From positions 178,569 through 195,684 of the forward strand of contig MLAK01001370.1 in the NCBI GenBank assembly GCA_001839685.1: 17,116 nt of DNA, read 5' to 3'. Source of the DNA: Tritrichomonas foetus (taxonomy: Eukaryota > Parabasalia > Tritrichomonadida > Tritrichomonadidae). The notes under the pieces are model-generated. The model worked only from the letters and a program-made list of their open reading frames with translations. It was not told the origin of the DNA and searched no databases. Shown here in pieces: positions 1 through 7,013 of the stretch (position 1 is its first letter; each line of letters starts with the position of its first letter). The translations under genes and the position numbers were made by a program.

Positions 1-90
1 GTTTTAATATTTCATTGTGGTTCTAATATTTTTCATTGTTGTTTTGATATTTTTCTTGTTGTTTTAATATTTCATTGTGGTTTTAATCAT
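1..90. repeat. Imperfect A/T-rich tandem repeat, about 20-bp units, cut by the window edge
   Basis: Four units of 19-21 bp are visible, with starts near 1, 20, 41 and 61 and a decayed fifth from 80. The first 20 bases recur exactly at 61-80, so a 60-bp higher-order period is visible. The top strand is T-rich and its complement A-rich. The array lies downstream of the MED22-like gene and runs off the left edge, so its full size is unknown. Its complement resembles the array near 16.38 kb (shared AACAATGAAATA-type core). Confidence 0.75.
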
Positions 91-232
91 TTCCAAATCA
101 GAATTAGATCTTTTCCAAATTCCAATTATTTCTTCAATAAATAGAAATAAAACTAATTGATGAATAAACATAAAATAATATTATTGAAATAGATTTTATT
201 TACTACATTTAAATGAAATTATAAAAAAATGA

Positions 233-619
233 TTAATGCAAGAATTTGCTTGCCGCTTGCCGCACTGCAAAGCCTTCTTCGGAAATTTCTGTGAGTTGAT
301 CATAGGAATCCTTTACGCATTGCTTTACGCGTGCTGTGGCTTCGGAACAAAGAATTTCGAATTGTGCGCGGTCTTGCTGGTATGAATCGTCGGCAACTTT
401 CATTTCTTTCATAAATCTGATGAGGCAAAGCAAGTCGCGAGCATTCTGATCGATTTTCATGGTATGAATATCGAGCCGTAATTTTTGGATTGAGGATTTC
501 AAAGGATCGTCACGGGTAATGGTTGAATCTTTAAGAATATTTTGAAATTCGTTGGCCAAGTTGGCAATTGCTTCCGTTGTTTTCTTCCTGAGTTCGTCGA
601 GATTTTTTTCAGCAATCAT
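233..619 (-). CDS. Mediator subunit 22-like protein (MED22/Srb6 family)
   Basis: This is a 128-residue, mostly helical protein without signal peptide or membrane segment. MED22 is a short subunit of the Mediator head that links activators to RNA polymerase II. What I see is the MED22 layout: an N-terminal helix (LDELRKKTTEAIANLANEFQ), a charged linker, a central helix matching the family's 'R..N..RA...L..L...LK' core (here DIHTMKIDQNARDLLCLIRF then MKEMKVADD), and a C-terminal helix ending in DQLTEISEEG. The length is close to yeast Srb6. I chose the ATG at 619; an in-frame TTG two codons earlier is unlikely to be used. An exact TCATTT initiator lies 5-10 nt before the ATG, and AATAAA lies about 33 nt past the stop. 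The family call rests on pattern resemblance; another short coiled-coil protein is possible. Confidence 0.55.
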   Translation of the reverse strand: MIAEKNLDELRKKTTEAIANLANEFQNILKDSTITRDDPLKSSIQKLRLDIHTMKIDQNARDLLCLIRFMKEMKVADDSYQQDRAQFEILCSEATARVKQCVKDSYDQLTEISEEGFAVRQAASKFLH

Positions 620-623
620 GCTC

Positions 624-629
624 AAATGA
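624..629 (-). promoter_or_regulatory. Initiator (Inr) TCATTT of the MED22-like gene
   Basis: On the minus strand TCATTT matches the trichomonad initiator consensus TCA(+1)YTW exactly. The +1 A would be at 627, giving an 8-nt leader before the ATG at 619. Such very short 5' leaders are normal in trichomonads. Confidence 0.6.
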
Positions 630-838
630 CATGTGATATGAAACCAACTATATTCTAGAAATCACTTCGAACTCGGAAGAAGAAGGAACAAAAATCGTCA
701 TTTCTACTGAATTCTCTTAACATTTACATGAATATACCTTTTCATGGAATTGCTCATATATTTTAATCTCTGATATCATTAATTTTTCTGAATAAAGAAA
801 AAAAAATAAAATTGAGAATTAATAAAATACAATACAGT

Positions 839-2377
839 TTATAATCGTTGAGTAATAATAATTTCGCCAGATTGCATCATTTTCACACATAATATCATAT
901 TTGCAATTATTCCCGTAATTCCAATCAATATTCCAAAAATAATCATTAATATTCCCAACGGCCCTAGTGATAATACACGTGCACTTGGAACTGGTGAAGC
1001 AGTTGCACCTATTTCCTCTGTTGCATTTGGTGATTGTGTGATCGCCGCTGTCGCTCCAATTGACTGTGTTGGAAATGGCAGTGATGCAGTGAATGGGTCT
1101 GATCTAGTGAAAGGATTACTTTGTGTGAAAGTTTGTGATGGTGTTCTCGTTGGGAATGGTGAACGTGTAGGGATAGGTGATATTGAGGCTGTTGGTGATT
1201 GATTTGGTGTGAAAGATTCAGAGGCAGTGAAACCACTCGATGCTGTAAAAGCCGATGATGGTGTAAAAGCACTCGATACTGTAAACTGCCCTGATTGAGT
1301 GAAAGGAGTAGATACTGTGAATACTGAAGAAAAAGTAAATACAGATGATTCAGTAAAGACAATTGATGAAGTGAAGTCTGTTGAAGCAGTAAAAAGTGAA
1401 GAATCAGTAAATATAAAAGAAAAAGAAAAGATTGATGATACAGTGAAAGCTTCTGATTGTGTAAAACCTGTTGTTGCTGTGAAAGGAATAGATTGTGAAA
1501 AAACTGAAGATTCAGTAAATATATCGCTTGGTGAAAACGACATCGATGGCTCTTTGCGGCCATTTGTATAATTGGTTTCTGGAAGATCGAATTTGTTTGT
1601 ATTTTGATTGAATTCAAAACGTGGATTGCCAATATAATCAGAAACATTCGCTTCTGGAAATTGAAAACTACAAAATGAAAAATATATCATAACAGTTATT
1701 GGCTCAACTAGGAATAATTTCTGGGATGGAATGGCTGGCTTTGAAAATGGTATTGAATTGAGTCCAACAATGTTACCAGTAGTTACATTACTGGCATAAA
1801 AACATGTATAATTATTGGCTTTATTTTGATTAAATGATGAACGATGAGTCTCTAGTTCACCATTAATATGATAAAAGCCACCTCCCAAATTTGATGCACT
1901 ACACAAAGTATAATCTACAGCATTGGAAGAAAAATATCCATTTTCGTGATGAACACCACCACCATTCATATCACTTAGACACATATAAAAGTTGCAAGTG
2001 AAAAGCCGCAAAGAATTTTGAACACTATATATTCCAGGCCCATTTCCTATATTTGAAAAATTGCATAAAACTAGCTGAACATCAGGAATTGTGCCATCAT
2101 ACTTTTGTGTTTGCGTGGAGACAGGACATGTAAGCAACTGGGATATGGTTTTAATTGGTGTTGCTAAAAAATGAGAAAACTGAGATTTTTCCATATAAAC
2201 AGATTTGAAAACTGTTCCGTATAAAAAATGAGAGAATGATTTTGAAACTCGGATATTATAAAAGTTGTTTGTCGAGAGTGCGGAAATGACTGGTAAGAAA
2301 AAAATCGGTGATAATGATTTATGACCAGCGTCATGAAGTGCTAGGTTTGAAATCGTTGCGTTATGGTACAAAATCAT
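839..2377 (-). CDS. Membrane-anchored surface protein: Pmp-like ectodomain plus Phe-Thr/Ser hexapeptide stalk
   Basis: This 512-residue protein is built like a type I surface protein. Residues 40-250 hold short Gly/Asn-rich turns and repeated FSHFL, CNFSNI and GGGVHH/GGGFYH elements, typical of right-handed parallel beta-helix (Pmp-like) proteins of trichomonads. Residues 281-394 contain 19 consecutive hexapeptides of the form F-T/S-x-S-x-x. A Pro-rich spacer and a few further copies follow, to about 438. One strong hydrophobic helix (about 473-497) is followed by a short tail ending EIIITQRL. Several N-glycosylation sequons are present. The stalk probably lifts the ectodomain from the membrane and could be O-glycosylated (inference). 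Oddly, the N-terminus lacks a clear signal peptide: only residues 23-36 are moderately hydrophobic, and an in-frame TGA lies 15 codons upstream of the only available ATG. The stop is within TAAA. Ligand and role are unknown. Confidence 0.75.
   Translation of the reverse strand: MILYHNATISNLALHDAGHKSLSPIFFLPVISALSTNNFYNIRVSKSFSHFLYGTVFKSVYMEKSQFSHFLATPIKTISQLLTCPVSTQTQKYDGTIPDVQLVLCNFSNIGNGPGIYSVQNSLRLFTCNFYMCLSDMNGGGVHHENGYFSSNAVDYTLCSASNLGGGFYHINGELETHRSSFNQNKANNYTCFYASNVTTGNIVGLNSIPFSKPAIPSQKLFLVEPITVMIYFSFCSFQFPEANVSDYIGNPRFEFNQNTNKFDLPETNYTNGRKEPSMSFSPSDIFTESSVFSQSIPFTATTGFTQSEAFTVSSIFSFSFIFTDSSLFTASTDFTSSIVFTESSVFTFSSVFTVSTPFTQSGQFTVSSAFTPSSAFTASSGFTASESFTPNQSPTASISPIPTRSPFPTRTPSQTFTQSNPFTRSDPFTASLPFPTQSIGATAAITQSPNATEEIGATASPVPSARVLSLGPLGILMIIFGILIGITGIIANMILCVKMMQSGEIIITQRL
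1064..1537 (-). repeat. 18-bp coding repeat (hexapeptide F-T-x-S-x-x) in the surface protein
   Basis: About 25 diverged copies of an 18-bp unit encode the Phe-Thr/Ser stalk. Copies from 1196 to 1537 are in perfect register (19 units). The rest, towards 1064, is interrupted by a Pro-Thr-Arg segment. Copies differ mostly at positions 3, 5 and 6 of the hexapeptide while Phe, Thr/Ser and Ser stay, which suggests selection on the protein rather than recent DNA duplication. The repeat also keeps other frames open, producing spurious antisense and overlapping ORFs. Confidence 0.85.
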
Positions 2378-2554
2378 TAAATGCGCTTTAGCACGTTTAC
2401 TTTTACTTTTTATTTTTCACCATATAAATATTCAATTTTCTGAGTAAAAGGTGAAACTTTGAATGAATGTATTTCATGATCATCATCATTTTTTAAGGTG
2501 AAAATAAGGTGAATTCCTCTCAATTTATCGTAAGATTTGTATACGTCCAGTCTC
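2378..2554. promoter_or_regulatory. Divergent promoter region with repeated AAGGTGAA motif
   Basis: This 177-bp gap separates the divergently transcribed surface-protein and coiled-coil genes. AAGGTGAA occurs at 2448, 2495 and 2506 on the plus strand, and the inverse TTTTTCACC at 2414-2422. A TCAATT initiator-like hexamer at 2520-2525 lies 30 nt before the plus-strand ATG. No exact initiator is seen close to the minus-strand ATG. A regulatory role is inferred from position only. Confidence 0.4.
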
Positions 2555-2893
2555 ATGGATGATATGTTTGAGCCTATTTATCCAGAAGAAAATCAGTTTT
2601 CTCAACTTGAAAATCAAGTAACTCAACAAGAAAGCATGCTTCAACAATTCCAGCGAAATCAATTAAATGTCCAGCAATCTCTAAATGAGCTCCAAAAAGC
2701 ATCTTTCGAGCTAAACCAGAATTCGTCGGTTGAAGATATGGCGCAAGCCTTGATGAATATTGCAGAGCAGCTCAATCTCCTGAAAGAAAAAAGCATCATA
2801 AATAATGAAGTTTTAAATAGAATTCGTGATGAACATATTGAAATTGAAGCCAAGTTTATGCAAATGACAAATAGAATGGAAGAGAATCCATAA
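2555..2893 (+). CDS. Small Gln-rich coiled-coil protein of unknown function
   Basis: The predicted protein has 112 residues, begins MDDMFEPIYPEE and is otherwise almost wholly helical. Residues 15-50 form a Gln-rich heptad segment (LENQVTQQESMLQQF), and residues 60-108 a second amphipathic helix with regular Leu/Ile/Met spacing. There is no signal peptide, membrane segment or catalytic motif. I do not recognise the family; small subunits of tethering, kinetochore or Mediator-type complexes look like this. The start is the first ATG in frame; an upstream in-frame TTG is unlikely to initiate. A TCAATT initiator-like site is at 2520, and the stop codon is part of a TAAA motif. That it is a real gene is supported by an open frame without repeats, amphipathic periodicity and promoter context. 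Confidence 0.7.
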   Translation: MDDMFEPIYPEENQFSQLENQVTQQESMLQQFQRNQLNVQQSLNELQKASFELNQNSSVEDMAQALMNIAEQLNLLKEKSIINNEVLNRIRDEHIEIEAKFMQMTNRMEENP

Positions 2894-3241
2894 ATTTGTC
2901 TTTATTTTGTTTGTAATTAAAGAACTAATCTGACCAAATATAGTTTTAAAAAGATTATTATTTCTATAGATAATCAGTCACATTTTTAATATGCGCAAAA
3001 CCATATAGGTATTGAAAATTTTCAATAAATCTACAGATCAATTCAATCAGTAGCATATACAATTAACAGAAAATATTATTCAAATGTAAACTCATTCTCT
3101 GAATTTTGAAGGCCATTTCCAAAAAACGATACTTAGATTTTCAATAGTTTGTTTCAATATTATTAGCTAAAAGTCTGAATTTTTTTCGAAACATTTCAAT
3201 CCATTTTCAAATCTTAACTTCAAAACTTGCACATTGAAAAA
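2894..3241. other. AT-rich intergenic region with an 18-bp perfect palindrome
   Basis: This 348-bp spacer lies between two plus-strand genes. I find no ORF, RNA gene or clear initiator. Its one structured element is a perfect 18-bp palindrome at 3010-3027 (TATTGAAAATTTTCAATA). TCA-containing initiator-like sequences within the last 50 nt are imperfect. Confidence 0.5.
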
Positions 3242-5437
3242 ATGTTTCTTTTTCTCACTCTAGCTTTATCAATTCCTCTCTACCTCGATCCAAGCGCACC
3301 AATTCAAGATCGTGTCCAAGATTTAATGGACCAAATGACCGACGAAGAAAGAATAGGCCAACTTCAACAAATCGACGGACATAGCGATATTACAGAGCCA
3401 TATAAAACTCAACATTGCGGATCAATGTTTTCAATGCTTAACAGCGATGCTGCTGTTGCAGTTCAACTTGCCAGAGAATCACGATTGAAAATTCCAATTT
3501 TATTGGCGATTGATGCCATCCACGGAAATTGTTTTTACAGAGGCGCAACAGTTTTCCCCACACAGCTCGGTGTTGCTGGGTCCTGGGATACTGAAGTTAT
3601 GGAGCAGATGGCGAATGTTACTGCATTTGAAATGAGATATACTGGTCCAGCTTGGACATTTTCACCTGTTCTTTGTATTTCACGTGATCCACGTTGGGGC
3701 CGTGTTGGTGAAACATTTGGAGAAGACCCCTACACAATTGGCAAATTTGCAGCTGCAATGATTAAAGGATACCAAGGTGAGGGAGGTGTTTCAAACAATC
3801 CAGATAAAGTTTTAGCGTGTGCTAAACATTTTGTCGGTTATTCAGAATCAGTTGGTGGAAGAGACGCATCTGAAAGTGATTTAAGTGAAAGAAAACTTCG
3901 TTCATATTTCCTTCCAGCATTCAAAGAAGCAATTGATGCTAATGTTGGATCATTCATGTCTGGTTACCAAGCCGTTGAAGGACTGCCAATGACAATTAAC
4001 AAGCATCTTCTTGTTGATGTTTTAAGGGAAGAATTTGGCTACAAAGGATTCACTGTAACTGATTATAGTAATGTCCAATACATGATTCATAATCAGAAAG
4101 TTTTTGATAATTTTGAAGACGCTTCAGCTGCAGCAATCAACAATGGAAATGATATGTCTATGGCCCAACCGGAATTCTACCAAGGTGCTGTTGATGCAGT
4201 CAACAGTGGAAAGCTTGACATGAAAGTTGTCAATGAATCATGTCGTAAAATACTTGAAATGAAATTCAAACTTGGTCTTTTCGAAGATGATAGAATGCCA
4301 GATACTGAAAAAGCTAAAGCAAGAATTGGTACTAAAGAACATCGTGATGTTGCTTTAAGAGCTGCACAAGAATCTTTAATTTTACTTAAAAATGACGGAA
4401 TTTTACCACTCAATGAAAATTCTATTAAACAAATTGCTGTTATAGGTCCAAATGCAGATAATCCACTTTCTCAAAATGGCGACTGGTCACTTGGTACTGG
4501 ACAAATCGATACTTTTGGAAATCACCCAAGAAATTGCACCATTACATATTTGGATGGCATCAAAGATAGATTTAAGAATGGAAAAGTTGTCTATGAAAAA
4601 GGATGCGGTATTGAACCTGGAGAAAAAGGAAATTTGGAAAAGGCAATCCAATATATTGAAGAATCTGATATTTCTATCGTCGTAATTGGTGACAGATTGA
4701 TTTACTACGGTGAAATGAGATCTACTGGAACATTAGAATTAATGGGAGGACAAAAAGAGTTACTTCAAGCAATTAAAAATACTGGAAAGAAATTCATTCT
4801 TGTAATTTTAAGTTACAAGCCTCAAGTTATTCCAGAAGATATACTTGAAGCCGCTTCTGCAGTCATTCAACAATTCTCTCCAGGTATGCTTGGTGGTCAG
4901 GCATTTGCCGAAGCTATCTTTGGTGATATTAATCCATCTGGAAGATTAACGATTTCAATTCCAAGACATGCTGGTCAACTTCCAGTCTATTACAATAAAG
5001 TTCGATTCGCTCACCAAGTCAACTATGCTGATCTTTCAGCAAAGCCACAATACGCATTTGGTTATGGATTAGGATACTCCGAAATTTCATACGTTAATGC
5101 TCAACTTGATAAAGATACATATACAACTGATGAGACAATTAAAGTGACAGTCACTCTTAAGAATGAAGGACAATATGACGCTGTCGAAGTTGTTCAATTG
5201 TATCTTCACGACAAATTCACATCAGTGACATGGGCTGAACAAGAACTCAAAGGTTATGAAAGAGTTCTTATTAAGGCAGGCGAAACAAAGACAATTGAAT
5301 TGAATTTGAAGGCAAGCGATTGTTCTATTGTAAATGCAAAAGGAGAACGTGTTGTTGAACCAGGTGATTTCGAACTTCGTGTTTCTAAATCATCAGACAA
5401 CCCCATTCACAAGTTATCATTTGCTATAAAGAATTAA
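3242..5437 (+). CDS. Secreted glycoside hydrolase family 3 protein (beta-glucosidase / BglX-like)
   Basis: The 731-residue enzyme belongs to GH3, whose members release glucose or xylose from beta-linked glycosides by a retaining mechanism. The start at 3242 gives a typical signal peptide (MFLFLTLALSIPLYL), so it is probably secreted or lysosomal. The N-terminal TIM-barrel carries DPRWGR (about 149-154), GEDPY (about 160) and KHFVGY (195-200). The nucleophile should be Asp274 in GFTVTDYSNV. The second alpha/beta domain holds GEMRSTG, where Glu491 aligns with the BglX acid/base, and FGYGLGYSEISY. A C-terminal fibronectin-III-like domain covers about residues 632-725. Length and domain order equal bacterial BglX-type enzymes, with no truncation or frameshift. 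A bacterial origin by lateral transfer is plausible, as for many trichomonad glycosidases, but needs a tree. The substrate is unknown; feeding on bacterial or host glycans is inference. The stop is within TAAA. Confidence 0.93.
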   Translation: MFLFLTLALSIPLYLDPSAPIQDRVQDLMDQMTDEERIGQLQQIDGHSDITEPYKTQHCGSMFSMLNSDAAVAVQLARESRLKIPILLAIDAIHGNCFYRGATVFPTQLGVAGSWDTEVMEQMANVTAFEMRYTGPAWTFSPVLCISRDPRWGRVGETFGEDPYTIGKFAAAMIKGYQGEGGVSNNPDKVLACAKHFVGYSESVGGRDASESDLSERKLRSYFLPAFKEAIDANVGSFMSGYQAVEGLPMTINKHLLVDVLREEFGYKGFTVTDYSNVQYMIHNQKVFDNFEDASAAAINNGNDMSMAQPEFYQGAVDAVNSGKLDMKVVNESCRKILEMKFKLGLFEDDRMPDTEKAKARIGTKEHRDVALRAAQESLILLKNDGILPLNENSIKQIAVIGPNADNPLSQNGDWSLGTGQIDTFGNHPRNCTITYLDGIKDRFKNGKVVYEKGCGIEPGEKGNLEKAIQYIEESDISIVVIGDRLIYYGEMRSTGTLELMGGQKELLQAIKNTGKKFILVILSYKPQVIPEDILEAASAVIQQFSPGMLGGQAFAEAIFGDINPSGRLTISIPRHAGQLPVYYNKVRFAHQVNYADLSAKPQYAFGYGLGYSEISYVNAQLDKDTYTTDETIKVTVTLKNEGQYDAVEVVQLYLHDKFTSVTWAEQELKGYERVLIKAGETKTIELNLKASDCSIVNAKGERVVEPGDFELRVSKSSDNPIHKLSFAIKN

Positions 5438-5648
5438 ACTAGTAATTTTATACAACATATTTTTATTGAATATATTATTATGTTCTTTTATTCATTTAGT
5501 TGTATTTGTGAATACTATTTGCATAATCATTGGCGCATTCCTTTGATCATATCTGAAGAAGTTGTTTAATTTTGAAAAAAAAAAAAAATGGAAAAAATAA
5601 ACTTACAGTTTAAAATAAATAAAGAGATGAAAAACAGAAAAATAAAAC

Positions 5649-6617
5649 TTAAACTTGAAGGTAAATCGATGGAACGTAACACAATATTTTCTTCGATGTT
5701 CTCACACTCCACAATCGGGAATATCCAGCGTAAATCAAATCCACTACTTCACCTTCTTTCAAAACAACTTCTTTTCCATTGTCTTTGTAAACATACTCTC
5801 TCTTCAGCTTCAATTTAGCATTATTATTCAATTTATTTTCTAATTCAAAATAATTAATCAAACAATGATTTTGTTGAGGTGCAATTTGAGTCTTCAAAAC
5901 TGGCCCTAATGTTGGTATAACATATTTTTGAAGAATATTTGATACATTGAATTCTTCGTTCATTGTTTCGACTAGTTTTTCAATCGAATGTGGAACTTTA
6001 TCAACTTCTGCTGGAATGCTTATGGAACATTTGTGCATCATTGGTTCTAGCGATTGTCTAACACATGTGGTAATCTTTAAAGTTGTCCCATTTGTCAAAT
6101 CAATAAATGTAATTATTAATGATTTTGCATTTTTGGTCTCCTCTTCAAAATTTGAATAGAATTTAATCAGATCAGGATGCAAATCTGGTGATCCGGCAGA
6201 TTCTTGTGAGCGTGGAAGTGAAGAAACAGAATTTTGTATTGACTTCACTAAATCTTGAAGAGTGGACCTCATGCGAGCTGCTTGCAATTTAATATTGGAA
6301 TATTTGGTCTCATAAAATTTCTGAGATGATAGAAGGTCCTGGTATATTGGAGGAAATTTATCCAAAAATAATGTGCTTGGAACAACACTTGTGATTTTCT
6401 TTAACATGGAAACTGTGGGCTGGAAACAAGAAGACAGTTTAACATTTTGTAAATCGTTATTGAGTGATTTAAATTGTGAATCCATATATTGTAGATTGGA
6501 TTGAAATTGGGTAAGGCTGGTAATGAAAGAAGATAAAGCACTACTTACTTGTGAGGCAACCTGTTCGATGTATTTTGACAAGCAATGAAATTCTCCATAC
6601 TTTAATCCCTTTCTCAT
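5649..6617 (-). CDS. Helical (BAR-like?) protein with C-terminal SH3 domain
   Basis: The protein has 322 residues. Residues 1-260 are predicted mostly helical, with long amphipathic stretches (about 15-60, 95-135, 150-175 and 205-260) and no Pro/Gly until short breaks, as in BAR/F-BAR modules. I cannot prove that fold. Residues 266-322 look like an SH3 domain: KREYVY replaces ALYDY, then VLKEGEVVDLIYAG, then LWSVRT with one of the usual two Trp, and the terminal YVPSIYL matching the 'VPSNYV' end. SH3 domains bind Pro-rich peptides, so an adaptor between membrane and actin machinery is the likeliest role. The start is the ATG at 6617; a three-codon upstream ORF lies just before it. It is divergent from the CARMIL-like gene across 396 bp, which may mean shared control. 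Confidence 0.75.
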   Translation of the reverse strand: MRKGLKYGEFHCLSKYIEQVASQVSSALSSFITSLTQFQSNLQYMDSQFKSLNNDLQNVKLSSCFQPTVSMLKKITSVVPSTLFLDKFPPIYQDLLSSQKFYETKYSNIKLQAARMRSTLQDLVKSIQNSVSSLPRSQESAGSPDLHPDLIKFYSNFEEETKNAKSLIITFIDLTNGTTLKITTCVRQSLEPMMHKCSISIPAEVDKVPHSIEKLVETMNEEFNVSNILQKYVIPTLGPVLKTQIAPQQNHCLINYFELENKLNNNAKLKLKREYVYKDNGKEVVLKEGEVVDLIYAGYSRLWSVRTSKKILCYVPSIYLQV

Positions 6618-7013
6618 TTTCTCATAATTTCATTTATTTCCCCTTTATTTTCACCATTGATAAACAGTTATTGACGAACTGTATAGTCATTTATGAGCAA
6701 CCAAATAAATTTAGAAAAAGCTTATTCCTCCATATGGATTTGTGTTGGCTTATTGGAATTTTGACGTAAAGATATTTGAATTGGTTTGTTCATACTTTGA
6801 AGATAAAGTTCTCTCCTCAATTGAGATGATATGGAAACTTTTGCTAACAAATTATCATCATTGAAAAACCAATGAAAAAGATTAAAATTCGATAGAAAAT
6901 AGGATAAATTGTCACAAAAATAATTTTGATATTCATTGAAAATAATGATAAATTAATGAATTTTGTTAAATGTAAAAAATGTTTTGTGAATAAAAGCAGA
7001 AATAATTCATTAA
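6618..7013. promoter_or_regulatory. Divergent promoter region between the SH3 and LRR genes
   Basis: This 396-bp AT-rich spacer holds the start regions of both neighbours. On the right it ends in an exact TCATTA initiator. On the left, TTTTCACC at 6649 repeats a motif seen in the other divergent spacer (2414-2422). A TCAATG initiator-like site on the minus strand lies about 40 nt from the SH3 gene's ATG, with two short upstream ATGs between. A weak plus-strand open frame here overlaps the SH3 gene start and looks spurious. Confidence 0.4.
7007..7012 (+). promoter_or_regulatory. Initiator (Inr) TCATTA of the LRR gene
   Basis: TCATTA matches the trichomonad initiator TCA(+1)YTW exactly. The +1 A is at 7009, five bases before the ATG at 7014, the usual spacing for trichomonad mRNAs. 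This is the clearest sequence clue to the organism group. Confidence 0.75.

Noticed and set aside
1..90. Considered as part of a CRISPR array
   Set aside because: Units are contiguous without unique spacers, and the region is eukaryotic.
1009..1647. Long overlapping minus-strand frame (Leu/His/Gln-rich, 212 codons) inside the surface-protein gene, and a plus-strand frame at 1299-1571
   Set aside because: Both are by-products of the 18-bp coding repeat, which keeps other frames free of stops; their compositions are repetitive and protein-unlike.
2526..2531. TATCGT, similar to a Myb recognition element known from T. vaginalis
   Set aside because: Six bases only, single copy, and expected by chance in a window of this size.
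5588..5843. Short plus-strand frames at the 3' end of the SH3 gene
   Set aside because: They are antisense to the conserved SH3 domain and start in poly(A)/Lys-rich spacer DNA.
6551..6769. Plus-strand 72-residue frame across the SH3 gene start
   Set aside because: Overlaps a convincing gene on the other strand, has no initiator and a random AT-rich composition.
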